Origin: Gemmatimonadales bacterium
GTDB lineage: Bacteria; Gemmatimonadota; Gemmatimonadetes; Longimicrobiales; Gaopeijiaceae
Reading direction: 5' to 3'
Assembly: GCA_007692605.1 (NCBI GenBank)
Contig: REBS01000148.1
Location: 1-44,725 of the forward strand
DNA: 44,725 nt
Shown: piece after piece, positions 33,193 through 42,624 of the stretch
Position numbering within the stretch: the stretch's first letter is position 1
Layout: each line of letters begins with the position of its first letter
Made by a program: the position numbers and the translations under genes
The notes under the pieces: generated by a model
The model's input: the letters and a program-made list of their open reading frames with translations, nothing else
Databases searched by the model: none
Told to the model about the DNA's origin: nothing

Positions 33193-33682
33193 CGAGCCTC
33201 TCAGGATTCTGTTCGATCGCCTCGAGATGGACCCGGACTCGACCGAGATAGCGGTTCAACTGCTCGACTTCGGCCTCGTTCAGATCCCCGAACGCTCCGT
33301 CCTCGGCGTCTTCGAAGGTGTCGTCCACCCGCTCCAGAAGGGATCGTCCCTGCGGTGTGATCCGAGCCACGACGCGTCGACGGTCCTCGGTGTCCCGCAC
33401 CCGCTCGACCAGACCCTCGGCCTCGAGCCGGTCCAGGAGGCGCGTCACACCGGGCGTGCGCTCCACCATCCGGTTCGCGACCGTCAGGGTGGCCAGTCCG
33501 TCGAGGCCGGCACCCCGCAGGATCCGCAATACGTTGAACTGCTGCAAGGTGATCCCGAAGGGCTCAATGGCCCTCGTCAGCCGCCGCCGGAAGGCATCGG
33601 TCGTCTGAAGGAGGGAGACGGCTGCCGCCTGTTCGATCGATCGAAACGCACGAGGCCGACCCTGCTTATCGGAATTCATCAT
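33179..33682 (-). CDS. MarR family transcriptional regulator
   Basis: The 167-residue protein has the winged-helix core of MarR regulators: LQQFNVLRILRGAG, LTVANRMVERTPGVTRLLDRLEAEGLV (recognition helix region), VRDTEDRRRVVARITPQGR (wing). These homodimers bind palindromes and usually respond to small aromatic ligands. Two in-frame ATGs exist at 33682 and 33679; no ribosome site precedes either, and the predicted promoter leaves almost no leader. The gene overlaps argJ by 14 bases. Its own upstream region contains TTGATCAGTCAA, a near-palindrome that could be an autoregulatory site overlapping the -35. Confidence 0.9.
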   Translation of the reverse strand: MMNSDKQGRPRAFRSIEQAAAVSLLQTTDAFRRRLTRAIEPFGITLQQFNVLRILRGAGLDGLATLTVANRMVERTPGVTRLLDRLEAEGLVERVRDTEDRRRVVARITPQGRSLLERVDDTFEDAEDGAFGDLNEAEVEQLNRYLGRVRVHLEAIEQNPERLDDAT

Positions 33683-33689
33683 ATAGATA

Positions 33690-33717
33690 ATGATAAATCA
33701 CAATATTGATCAGTCAA
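33690..33717 (-). promoter_or_regulatory. Promoter of marR-argJ, predicted leaderless
   Basis: On the minus strand TTGACT (33717-33712) and TATCAT (33695-33690) are 16 bases apart in a markedly AT-rich patch. Only seven bases separate the -10 from the ATG at 33682, so transcription would start at or next to the start codon. The near-palindrome TTGATCAGTCAA (33708-33719 region on the plus strand reads ATTGATCAGTCAAG) overlaps the -35. Confidence 0.6.
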
Positions 33718-33762
33718 GCTTTGCCGCCTTATCATGTTTACGCATAATTCGTCCTCCCTTCC

Positions 33763-34749
33763 CTACCAGCGGTCCGCGGCGACCTCGGATTCGGCGGCGA
33801 TGTACCCGAAGGCCGGCCACTGCTCCGGCCGGTCCAGGATCTGCTGCAGGTACGCCCGCCCGCTGTCCCGCTCCCCTTGGAGCAACTCGTGCATCGCCAC
33901 CCCGTACAGCAACGTCACCGCCGAGAGTCCCTCTTCGGGGTCCAGCACGTCGTCGACGTCCCCCCGGAAGAGGAGGAGAAGGTCGCGATAGGAGCCGTTC
34001 TCGATCACCTCGGTGGATTCGTCGATGGGGGCCGCCGCCTGTCGGGCCGCATCCATGTCACCCAGCCGGGCCGCCGTCAGGTACAGCCAGTAGCGGGACG
34101 CAACCTGCAGGTCGGGGTTGTCCGAGACCTCGAGCGTCGCTTCCCACGAGCGCAGGGCCTCGTCGAAGTCCCCATCCAGATACTCCGCGAGCGCCCGGTG
34201 GTACCAGAGATTGAAGCCCAGCGTCGTCAGCGGAATCCCCAGCGGATTGGGGAGGCCGTCGGGCTCGATCTCGGCCATCCGGTCCCCCGCGATCTCGATC
34301 CCGAGACTCAGATCCGCCCGCGCCCCCTCGAAATCCCTCAGGGTGAGAAGACGATGTCCCCGATGCCGCAGGAAGCGGGCATCATCCGGAAACCGCTCCC
34401 ACCCCTCGGTGAAGGTCTCGACCGCCGCACGGTACTCTCCCAGGTAGGCCTCGTGACGGCCCACCCAGATCCATGCCTCGGGATCGTCCGGGTTCTCGTC
34501 CCGCTCCCGAACGGCCCGCTCCAGATTCTCCTCGCGCGTGGCCCGGAGCTCGTCGGAGAGCGGAGGGGGAAAGAGGACTTCCCCGAGCAGGGAACGGGTC
34601 TGGGCGCCCTCGGGAAGCTCCGCGGAGCCGGGCGCCTCGGGCTGGGCGACCGACATCCCCCTGGGATCATCCTCGGGCGTCGGGGCCCCATCCCCTCCAC
34701 AGGCGGTGAGCAGCAGAAGGAGCAGCGAGGGAATCGTTCTCGAGAGCAT
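33763..34749 (-). CDS. TPR-repeat lipoprotein
   Basis: The 328-residue precursor has a lipoprotein signal with LLTAC (Cys16) and then GGDG. The mature protein is built of tetratricopeptide-type repeats from about residue 85, for example AWIWVGRHEAYLGEYRAAVE, ARFLRHRGHRLLTLRDFEGA and LWYHRALAEYLDGDFDEALR. It is likely anchored to the envelope and binds partner proteins. The ATG at 34747-34749 has AGGAGG upstream; a start seven codons earlier would spoil the signal. It lies between tRNA-Arg and the marR gene on the same strand, with no function indicated by neighbours. Confidence 0.85.
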   Translation of the reverse strand: MLSRTIPSLLLLLLTACGGDGAPTPEDDPRGMSVAQPEAPGSAELPEGAQTRSLLGEVLFPPPLSDELRATREENLERAVRERDENPDDPEAWIWVGRHEAYLGEYRAAVETFTEGWERFPDDARFLRHRGHRLLTLRDFEGARADLSLGIEIAGDRMAEIEPDGLPNPLGIPLTTLGFNLWYHRALAEYLDGDFDEALRSWEATLEVSDNPDLQVASRYWLYLTAARLGDMDAARQAAAPIDESTEVIENGSYRDLLLLFRGDVDDVLDPEEGLSAVTLLYGVAMHELLQGERDSGRAYLQQILDRPEQWPAFGYIAAESEVAADRW

Positions 34750-34818
34750 CGGGCCTCCTGGGGTGACCACCTGTACAGCGGGGCCGCCATCGAAATCGAT
34801 GACGGCCCCGCTTCGGAG

Positions 34819-34892
<74 letters not shown>

Positions 34893-34917
34893 GTACTGTG
34901 GGGCCTGACCCCGGCAC

Positions 34918-35285
<368 letters not shown>

Positions 35286-35370
35286 TGCCGGAGCTGGATG
35301 CGGTTGGGCACCCGACCCCTACAGGCCCGGAAAGCTACAGCCGTGGGCGCTCGCGGTAAAGCCTCGGCTT

Positions 35371-35389
35371 GTCCGCGACCGTCGCGGAC
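35371..35389. promoter_or_regulatory. Perfect 19-base palindrome between rnpB and the S9 peptidase
   Basis: GTCCGCGAC and GTCGCGGAC are perfect inverted repeats around one central C. It lies 65 bases before the S9 peptidase start and about 85 bases before rnpB. The tight centre suits a dimeric DNA-binding protein better than an RNA hairpin. The rest of 35286-35453 holds no recognised element. Confidence 0.5.
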
Positions 35390-35453
35390 GGTAGACTGCC
35401 CGCGTCCTCCACCATGCTGACCGGCCGTCCTGCGGCCCCAACGGGAGCCCCCC

Positions 35454-38111
35454 GTGATCCTCTGGACCCTCCTGACCCTCCTCCTGATCCCGGCCGACAC
35501 CGTCGCCGTGCGGTCCATCGAACTCGATGACTACGACCGCTGGCGCTCGGTCACCGAGACCGAGATCTCGAACGACGGCCGCTGGGTCACCTTCGCCTAT
35601 CGCCAGCGTGAAACCGATGCCGTGCTCACCGTCCGGAACCTGGATTCGGGCGTCACGCACGAGATCGAGCGCGGCACGTCGAGCGCGATCTCGGACGATT
35701 CCCGCTTCCTGCGCTTCACCCTCGCTGCCCCGGTGGGCGAAGACGACGACCCACGGGAGGGGGGCGTGCTCGACCTCGACTCGGGGGAGCGATGGACGTG
35801 GTCGGATGTGGCCTCGATGGCCTTCAGCCCGGGATCCTCACACCTCGCGGTGCGCAAGCGGCCCGCCGATCGCGACGCAGATCATTCGGGATCCACCCTG
35901 ATCCTGCGGGATCTGGACGGAGGCTCCGAGGAGGTCCTCGGCTACGTCAACCACTTCGCCTTCAACGAGGCGGGGACCCACCTGGCCTACACGGTCTCGG
36001 CACCCGATCGCGAGGGGAACGGGCTGATCCTCGTCACCCTGGACGACGGCTCCCGCCGGACCCTCGACAATGCCCGTGAGGAGTACCGCCGACTGACCTG
36101 GAGCGACAAGCGATCGGAGGGCAGCAGCCTGGCCGTGCTCCGGGGGCTCGAGGTCGAAGGCATGGTCGAGGAGTCGAATACCCTGGTGGCCTGGGCCGAC
36201 CCCACCGGGCCGTCGCCGGTCGCCCGGGTCCTCTCCGACGTCGGAGACCAGCGGGTGATCAGCGAGAAGTCGGGACTGACCTGGAGCCGGGACCGGACGC
36301 TCCTCTACTTCGGCCTGCGGGACCAGCGCGCCGAGCCCCCGGAGTTCGAAGACGACGAGCGGGCCGACGTCGACATCTGGCACTGGGCCGACGACCGGAT
36401 CCAGTCGGTCCAGATGGTCCAGGCCACCCGCGATCGGAACCGGACGGATACCGGGGTCCTGCTCGAGGACGGCCGCTTCGTCCAGATTTCGGACTCGACG
36501 CTGACCTCGGTGCGGATCGGCCCCCTGGGGCAGACGATCGTGGCCGAGGACGACCGGGCCTACATCCACGACTGGCAGCCCCGGCTCAGCGACCTGTACG
36601 TCGTGGATCCCCGGACGGGAGTGCGCACCCTCTTCCTCGAGGGTCATCTCCGCACCCTCGGCTTTTCTCCCGATGGCGAGCTCTTCCTGTACTGGGATGG
36701 AGAGGACGTCTGGAGCTACGCCCCGGCGTCGGACGAGCACCGGAATCTCACCGCCGCCACCCCGGCCTCCTTCATCAACGAGCAGTTCGACCGGTGGGGA
36801 GAGAAGCCCCCGCACGGGATCGCCGGGTGGGCGGCGGATGGACGGGGAGTCCTCCTCGAAACGCGCTTCGACCTCTGGCTCGTGCCCCTCGACGGGAGCG
36901 AGGGCCACTCGATCACCGGAGCCGACGCCGGGATCCGCTATCGCTACCTGCAACTGGATCCGGACGAGGAGTGGATCGACCTGGATGCGCCGATCTGGCT
37001 GACGAGCTTCGGGGAGCGCGACAAGCGGGCGGGCTTTGCGCGGTGGGATGGGGATCTCGACACCGTCCTCCACGAAGACCGGTGGTTCGGGCGGCCCATG
37101 AAGGCCGAGGATGCGGATCAGGTGATCTTCACGCAGGAGAGCTTTCGCGAGTCGACCGACCTGTGGACCGCCTCGCTCGGCTCCGGGCTCACGGATCGGG
37201 AGCGGCTGACCGACGCCAACCCGCACCAGGACGAGTTCCTGTGGGGGGAGCGGGTCCTCTTCGAGTTCGTGACCGTTCGGGGGGACACCCTGCAGGGGAC
37301 CCTAGCGATCCCCGACGATTTCGTGGATGGGGAACGGCGCCCGATGCTCGTCAACTACTACGAGCAGAACTCGCAGAACCTGAACCGCTACCCCGGGGTC
37401 AGTTGGGCGCATCGCCCCCAGTTCGCCCGGTACCTGAGCCACGGCTACCTGGTCATGCAGCCCGATGTGGCCTTCCACACCGGCGACACCCATTCGCAGA
37501 TGCTCGACGCCGTGGTGGCGGCCACCGAGGCGGTCATCGAGATGGGGTACGCGGATCCCGAGCGCGTGGGGCTGCAGGGGCACTCCTTCTCGGGCCAGGG
37601 CTCGGCCCACATCGCCACGCAGACCGACCGCTTCGCGGCGATCCTGGCGGGGGCGGCGGCCACGAACCTGGTGTCGGACTTCAACCAGCTCTGGAAGACC
37701 GCCGGGACCAACCAGCACCGCTACAACACCTACGGGCAGGGGCGCTTCACGACCAACCCCTTCGATGATCTGGAGCTCTACATCGGCCAGTCGGCGGTGC
37801 ACCATGCCGCGTCGATGGATACCCCCCTGCTGATCCTGCATGGGACGGACGACGGATCGGTGGAGTGGCTGCAGGCGGTGGAGTTCTACAACGCCCTGCG
37901 TTTCCACGAGAAGCCGGTGATCCTGCTCTCGTACCCGGGAGAGGGCCATGGGCTGAGGGAGTGGCCGAACCAGCGGGACTTCCAGGTGCGCATGAACCAG
38001 TTCTTCGACCATCACCTTACCGGGTCCCCCGCGGCCGACTGGATGCTCCAGGGGGTTCCCTTCCTCGAGAAGCCGTATCACGTGCTCGAGGAGATCGGGG
38101 CCGGGTCATGA
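35454..38111 (+). CDS. Secreted S9 (prolyl oligopeptidase) family serine peptidase
   Basis: The 885-residue protein starts with a short signal peptide (MILWTLLTLLLIPADT) and a beta-propeller-type region of about 600 residues with repeats such as MAFSPGSSHLAVRK and LGFSPDGELFLYWDG. The C-terminal alpha/beta hydrolase carries the triad S711 (GLQGHSFSGQG), D799 or D800 (LHGTDDGSV) and H832 (GEGHGL). S9 peptidases cut peptides after Pro, Ala or basic residues. The start is a GTG at 35454 with ACGGGAG just upstream. The stop overlaps the start of the SDR gene by ATGA. Confidence 0.93.
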   Translation: MILWTLLTLLLIPADTVAVRSIELDDYDRWRSVTETEISNDGRWVTFAYRQRETDAVLTVRNLDSGVTHEIERGTSSAISDDSRFLRFTLAAPVGEDDDPREGGVLDLDSGERWTWSDVASMAFSPGSSHLAVRKRPADRDADHSGSTLILRDLDGGSEEVLGYVNHFAFNEAGTHLAYTVSAPDREGNGLILVTLDDGSRRTLDNAREEYRRLTWSDKRSEGSSLAVLRGLEVEGMVEESNTLVAWADPTGPSPVARVLSDVGDQRVISEKSGLTWSRDRTLLYFGLRDQRAEPPEFEDDERADVDIWHWADDRIQSVQMVQATRDRNRTDTGVLLEDGRFVQISDSTLTSVRIGPLGQTIVAEDDRAYIHDWQPRLSDLYVVDPRTGVRTLFLEGHLRTLGFSPDGELFLYWDGEDVWSYAPASDEHRNLTAATPASFINEQFDRWGEKPPHGIAGWAADGRGVLLETRFDLWLVPLDGSEGHSITGADAGIRYRYLQLDPDEEWIDLDAPIWLTSFGERDKRAGFARWDGDLDTVLHEDRWFGRPMKAEDADQVIFTQESFRESTDLWTASLGSGLTDRERLTDANPHQDEFLWGERVLFEFVTVRGDTLQGTLAIPDDFVDGERRPMLVNYYEQNSQNLNRYPGVSWAHRPQFARYLSHGYLVMQPDVAFHTGDTHSQMLDAVVAATEAVIEMGYADPERVGLQGHSFSGQGSAHIATQTDRFAAILAGAAATNLVSDFNQLWKTAGTNQHRYNTYGQGRFTTNPFDDLELYIGQSAVHHAASMDTPLLILHGTDDGSVEWLQAVEFYNALRFHEKPVILLSYPGEGHGLREWPNQRDFQVRMNQFFDHHLTGSPAADWMLQGVPFLEKPYHVLEEIGAGS

Positions 38112-38983
38112 GTGCCCGGGTCGCCGTCATCACGGGAGCGAACCGGGGGATCGGCCGGGCCACCGCGCGGGGGCTGGCGCGGGCCGGCTTCGAGACCGTC
38201 CTACTCTGCCGGACCATGGATCGGGCCGAGCAGACCGTCGAGGAGCTCGCGGCCGAGACCCGGCTCGAGCGCTTCCTGCCGGCGGCAGCCGAGCTCTCGA
38301 ACCCCGCCGAGATCGAGGCGGCGGCGGCCGGGATCCTGGACCAATTCAACCAGGTCCACCTGCTCGTGAACAACGCCGGGATCGTCAACCGCCGCCACGA
38401 GACCACGGCCGAGGGGATCGAGGAGACCCTTTCGGTGAACCACCTGGCCTACGTCCGCCTCACCTGTGCGCTCCTTCCGGGGCTTCTTCGGGCCCGGGGC
38501 ACGCGGATCGTGAATCTCGCCTCGCAGGCGCACGCACGGGAGTTCAACCCCGCCGACTTCGAGGGGCCGTCGGGCTGGAAGGGGCACCGGGCCTACACCC
38601 AGTCCAAGTTCCTGAACCTGGTCTTCACCTTCGACGTGGCCCGCAGGCTCCAGGGGAGTCGGATCGCCGTGAATGCCGCGCACCCGGGGCTGGTCGCGAC
38701 CGAGCTCCTGGAGGGCTTCGTCGGGCCCTCGCCCTTTCTCGCTCCGGTCCGGGCGCTCCTCCGCTTGATCGGGAAGAGCCCGGAATCCGGCGCGCGCACC
38801 CCCCTGCGGGTGGCGACCGACCCGATCCTGACCGGGATCACCGGAGAGTATTTCCGAAAGGGCGAGCGTGACGATCCACCCCCGGAGGCCCGCGACCGTT
38901 CGGTGCAGACGCAGGTCCGGGAGTGGACGGCGGAGCTGACGGGGCTGGATTGGGGCGAGGCGATCGAGGCCGCCCGGGGCTGA
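38108..38983 (+). CDS. Short-chain dehydrogenase/reductase
   Basis: The 291-residue SDR has the nucleotide-binding TGANRGIG (residues 9-16), NNAG and the catalytic Y-x3-K in AYTQSK, with the Ser in VNLASQAHAR. It resembles the retinol-dehydrogenase-like group, which reduces or oxidises carbonyl/hydroxyl groups with NAD(P)H; the substrate is unknown. It is translated from an ATG overlapping the S9 peptidase stop, and its stop directly abuts the stop of the convergent Rieske oxygenase gene. The peptidase link is probably only transcriptional. Confidence 0.9.
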   Translation: MSARVAVITGANRGIGRATARGLARAGFETVLLCRTMDRAEQTVEELAAETRLERFLPAAAELSNPAEIEAAAAGILDQFNQVHLLVNNAGIVNRRHETTAEGIEETLSVNHLAYVRLTCALLPGLLRARGTRIVNLASQAHAREFNPADFEGPSGWKGHRAYTQSKFLNLVFTFDVARRLQGSRIAVNAAHPGLVATELLEGFVGPSPFLAPVRALLRLIGKSPESGARTPLRVATDPILTGITGEYFRKGERDDPPPEARDRSVQTQVREWTAELTGLDWGEAIEAARG

Positions 38984-40078
38984 TCAGCTCAGCATTCGTG
39001 CCAGCAGCTCGTGGAAGTGGTGGGTCCCCACCTCGCGTCGGGGCGAGAACCGCCCCTTCCGGTAGAGGCGCGAGCGGACCCCTCGCTGGACCGACTCGAC
39101 GACCTCCTCGTCCTCCATCTCGACCCGGTGCAGATCCGCCCCCGCCCCCTCGCCCCGCAGCTCCTCCTTCCAGACCCACGAGTGGAAGGAGACCCGGGTC
39201 CGCTTCGCCCCCAGGGGTCGGACCACGTTCACCGAGAGCCCCCAGGGGTAGAAGTTCAGCATCAGGTTGGGGAAGAGCCAGAAGTAGAAGGCCACCACCG
39301 GCTCGCCCTCGTCGGGATGCCCCGCGGGCAGGTCGAAGCCCGGTTCGCCCTTGCTGCCCATCCCGAACTGGAGGTTGCCCCAGGCGAACCGCTCGGTCCG
39401 GTAGGTGTCGTAATCCAACGCACCGGTCAGCGACGCCCCGTGGACGAAGGGGATGTGGAACTCCTCGAGATAGTTGTCGCAGTAGAGTGCCCAGTTGGCG
39501 TCGATCAGGTAGTCGCGCGAGTGCGTCGGGTCGTACCGGAACTGGTCGAGGGGCATCCACCCGACCCGCTCCTGGACCGGCCCGATCCAGTCGGCGAAGG
39601 GCTGGGCGGGATCCAGCCCGGTGAACAGGAACGGGCCCCATCTCTCGAGCGGGAGGGCCGGCAGATCATCGTCTTCGGTGGGAAAGCCTTCGACCCCGTC
39701 GAACTCCGGCATGCTCTGGAAGCAGCCGTTCAGCCCGAACTTGCGGCCGTGGTAGCGGCAGCGCAGGAAGCGGACGTGTCCTTCGCCCTCGACCACCAGC
39801 GCCCCGCGGTGGGTACAGACGTTCGAGAGGCAGTGCAGGGCGCCGTCGTCGGTCCGGGTCAGGACGAGCGGCTCGTCGAGGCACCCCTCCATCAGGGTGA
39901 GCGGCTGGACGTGCCCGGGGGCGCGCACCGAGTCCGCGGGGGCCACGAGCTGCCAACTGCGGGCGAACACCCGCTCCTTCTGGCGCTCGTGCAGGGCCGG
40001 ATCCCCATACGCCCATCCGGGCAGGGTGTGCGAGCGGTGGATGTCGGGGTCGATCTCGATGGGATCAGTCATACCCAT
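38984..40078 (-). CDS. Rieske-type aromatic-ring/choline oxygenase alpha subunit
   Basis: The 364-residue protein has a Rieske [2Fe-2S] site C88-T-H90 ... C107-R-Y-H110 and a mononuclear iron site with H208 and H213 (EEFHIPFVH) and a later acidic ligand in EMEDEEVVESVQ. This is the alpha-subunit layout of ring-hydroxylating oxygenases and choline/carnitine monooxygenase-like enzymes. No reductase, ferredoxin or beta subunit is nearby, so it must use a remote electron donor. The ATG at 40076-40078 (MGMTDPIE) has GGGGAG eight bases upstream and is preferred over the ATG two codons later. Confidence 0.92.
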   Translation of the reverse strand: MGMTDPIEIDPDIHRSHTLPGWAYGDPALHERQKERVFARSWQLVAPADSVRAPGHVQPLTLMEGCLDEPLVLTRTDDGALHCLSNVCTHRGALVVEGEGHVRFLRCRYHGRKFGLNGCFQSMPEFDGVEGFPTEDDDLPALPLERWGPFLFTGLDPAQPFADWIGPVQERVGWMPLDQFRYDPTHSRDYLIDANWALYCDNYLEEFHIPFVHGASLTGALDYDTYRTERFAWGNLQFGMGSKGEPGFDLPAGHPDEGEPVVAFYFWLFPNLMLNFYPWGLSVNVVRPLGAKRTRVSFHSWVWKEELRGEGAGADLHRVEMEDEEVVESVQRGVRSRLYRKGRFSPRREVGTHHFHELLARMLS

Positions 40079-40179
40079 CAAGTACACTCCCCGCGGCCGC
40101 GGGGCAACCGCCCGGCCGGGGAACCGGACCGCGCGTCCCCCTGTAGGACGTGGGACCACCTGTATCCCAAAGGAGCCCC

Positions 40180-41946
40180 ATGCGCATTCTCGTCCTCGCC
40201 CTTCTCCTGGCCCCGGCAGCGGTCACCGCCCAGCAGTCGCCCACTCATGTCATCGAAGACGGGCAGGCGCAGGTGGTCGAAGCCTTCGCCGACTCCACCA
40301 CCTGGGTCCGCCAGCAGCTCTGGGTCGAGACGAGCTTCGACAGCGACGGCGACGGCCGCCCCGACCGGATGCATGTGACGGTGGTCCGGCCGGCGACCAC
40401 GGACCGGGTCCCGGTCATCTACGAGACCAGCCCCTACTTCGGGGGGTCCGCCAGCGTGTCGGACATTCTCTGGAACGTGGAGCACGAGATCGGCGAGGAG
40501 CCGCCGCCGCGGGGGGATCAGCCCTACGTCGAGCACCGCCCCGAGCGGGAGCGCATCTCGAACTCGCAGGTGAACACCTGGGTCCCCCGGGGCTTTGCGG
40601 TGGTCCACTCCGAGTCGCCGGGCACGGGTCTCTCCGAGGGGTGCCCCACCATGGGGGGCGAGAACGAGTCGCTCGCGCCGAAGGCGGTCGTCGACTGGCT
40701 GAACGGACGGGCCCGCGCCTTCACGTCGAGGGATGGCGACGAAGAGGTCACGGCCGAGTGGGCGACGGGCCGGGTCGGGATGACCGGGACCTCTTTCAAC
40801 GGGACCCTCCCCCTGGCCGCGGCCACCACGGGGGTCGAGGGCCTCGAGGCGATCATCCCCATCGCCCCCAACACCTCGTACTGGCACTACTACCGGTCGC
40901 ACGGGCTGGTCCGCTCCCCGGGCGGGTACCTGGGTGAGGACATCGATGGCCTCTACGACTACGTCTTCAGCGGCTATCCGGAGGTCCGCGACTACTGCAA
41001 CAGCACCGTCCGCGCGGAGATGCTCGAGGAGATGGACCGGCTCAGCGGTAACTGGAGCGAGTTCTGGGCCTCGCGGGACTACGCCCTGCAGACCGACAGC
41101 CTGCGGGCCGCGGTGCTGATGGCCCACGCCTGGAACGACTGGAACGTCATGCCCGAGCACAGCGTCCGGGTCATCGATGCCCTGCGGGAGAGGGATGTCC
41201 CCCTGCAGATGTACTTCCACCAGGGAGGCCATGGCGGCGCCCCACCCCTCGAGATGATGAACCGCTGGTTCACCCGCTACCTCCTCGAGGTCGAGAACGG
41301 AGTCGAAGAGGACGCCCGCGCCTGGATCGTCCGCGAAGAGGATCCCCGCGACGAGCCGACGCCGTACGCGGACTATCCGCATCCCGACGCCGAGATGGTC
41401 TCCTGGTTCCCCTCCGGAATGCGGGGCCTGTCGATGGAGCCATCCCCCTCCGGCGCCCGCCAGACGGTCATCGACAACGTCGAGCTCTCGGGCGCGGAGC
41501 TGGCGCAGCTCGAGGACTCCGAGCACCGGCTCCTCTTCGCGACCGAGGAGCTGACCGAGCCCGTCCACATCTCGGGCACCGTCGAGCTGAGGGTCCGGAT
41601 GACCGCCGACAGGCCCCGGGCCAACCTCTCGGTCTGGCTCGTGGCGCTCCCCTGGACCGAGGCCGAGGCGCGGCGGCCCAACTTCAGCGTGATCACCCGC
41701 GGCTGGGCCGATCCCACGAACCACCGGTCGCTCACCGAGACCGACCCGATCACCCCGGGCGAGTTCCGGGACCTGCACTTCACCCTGCAGCCGACCGACC
41801 AGGTGATTCCGGCCGGCCGGCAGATCGGTCTGATGATCTTCTCGAGTGACCGCGAGTTCACCCTGTGGCCCGAGCCGGGCACCGAGCTGACCTTCGAGCT
41901 GGATGGCATCCGGCTCGACCTGCCCATCGTGGGTGGCGGGCGGTAG
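40180..41946 (+). CDS. Secreted S15/CocE-type X-Pro dipeptidyl-peptidase
   Basis: The 588-residue precursor has a signal peptide (MRILVLALLLAPAAVTAQQ), an alpha/beta-hydrolase domain with S205 (GMTGTSFNGT), D320 (HAWNDWNV) and H351 (HQGGHGG), and a C-terminal beta-sandwich (from about 430; HISGTVELRVRM) typical of the X-Pro dipeptidyl-peptidase (PepX) / CocE group. It likely cleaves X-Pro dipeptides or acyl esters outside the cytoplasm. The ATG at 40180 follows AGGAG closely. Alternative upstream start at 40150 adds ten residues before the signal peptide. It fits the peptide-scavenging theme of the window. Confidence 0.92.
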   Translation: MRILVLALLLAPAAVTAQQSPTHVIEDGQAQVVEAFADSTTWVRQQLWVETSFDSDGDGRPDRMHVTVVRPATTDRVPVIYETSPYFGGSASVSDILWNVEHEIGEEPPPRGDQPYVEHRPERERISNSQVNTWVPRGFAVVHSESPGTGLSEGCPTMGGENESLAPKAVVDWLNGRARAFTSRDGDEEVTAEWATGRVGMTGTSFNGTLPLAAATTGVEGLEAIIPIAPNTSYWHYYRSHGLVRSPGGYLGEDIDGLYDYVFSGYPEVRDYCNSTVRAEMLEEMDRLSGNWSEFWASRDYALQTDSLRAAVLMAHAWNDWNVMPEHSVRVIDALRERDVPLQMYFHQGGHGGAPPLEMMNRWFTRYLLEVENGVEEDARAWIVREEDPRDEPTPYADYPHPDAEMVSWFPSGMRGLSMEPSPSGARQTVIDNVELSGAELAQLEDSEHRLLFATEELTEPVHISGTVELRVRMTADRPRANLSVWLVALPWTEAEARRPNFSVITRGWADPTNHRSLTETDPITPGEFRDLHFTLQPTDQVIPAGRQIGLMIFSSDREFTLWPEPGTELTFELDGIRLDLPIVGGGR

Positions 41947-42015
41947 TCGGGAATTCCGCCTGTATTGGATGAGGGTCCGAGAGACCTGCCCATTCAATCT
42001 GAACGGAGTTTTCAT

Positions 42016-42624
42016 ATGAAGCGCATCAATTTTCGACTCGGAGCCCTGGCACTCCTCCTCTCCTTCGGACTGATGGCGTGTGGGGACGACGGCCCCACGC
42101 AGTCCGGTGACACCCTGACCGAGGCCGAAGCGGAGTCGATGATGGGGGCACTGACCATGGCCGGAGGGCTGGGATTCTTCGGGATGGGGTTCTCGGCCGA
42201 TGACGCCTCGGTGATGATGGAGACGATCCCGATCGACTACACCGCCGACTGCTCGGGGGGTGGATCCGTTTCCATCTCGGGAGAGATGACCATCACGGGT
42301 CAGGGCGAGAGCATCTCGATGAACCAGACGCTCACGCACAACTCCTGCACCGAGACGGCCCCTTCGGACGGCCGGAGCTGGACCTTCAACGGGAACCCGT
42401 CGATCAACACCCAGCTCTCGGGAAGTGTGTCGGAGACGAGCATCAACTTCCAGGGGAGCCAGACCGGCGCGATGAGCTGGAGCAGCGACGGGCTGAGCGG
42501 CAGCTGCCAGATGAACATCAACTACAGCGTCTCGGGATCAGCGACCGGGGGTGCGGTGACGGTGAGCATCTCGGGCTCGGTCTGCGGCCAGAACATCTCT
42601 AGCACCCAGACCGTTTCCGGCTAA
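42016..42624 (+). CDS. Small lipoprotein of unknown function
   Basis: I do not recognise this 202-residue protein. It has a lipoprotein signal with FGLMAC (Cys22) and then GDDG. The mature part is rich in Ser, Gly, Thr and Asn with alternating hydrophobic strands (SVSISGEMTITGQGESISM; GAVTVSISGSVCGQNIS), suggesting a beta-sheet domain, and has four further Cys that might form disulfides. The ATG at 42016 has GGAG eight bases upstream. Its TAA stop (42622-42624) overlaps the TAG of the convergent gene at 42621-42623. Probably exposed at the outer membrane; no function can be given. Confidence 0.75.
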   Translation: MKRINFRLGALALLLSFGLMACGDDGPTQSGDTLTEAEAESMMGALTMAGGLGFFGMGFSADDASVMMETIPIDYTADCSGGGSVSISGEMTITGQGESISMNQTLTHNSCTETAPSDGRSWTFNGNPSINTQLSGSVSETSINFQGSQTGAMSWSSDGLSGSCQMNINYSVSGSATGGAVTVSISGSVCGQNISSTQTVSG

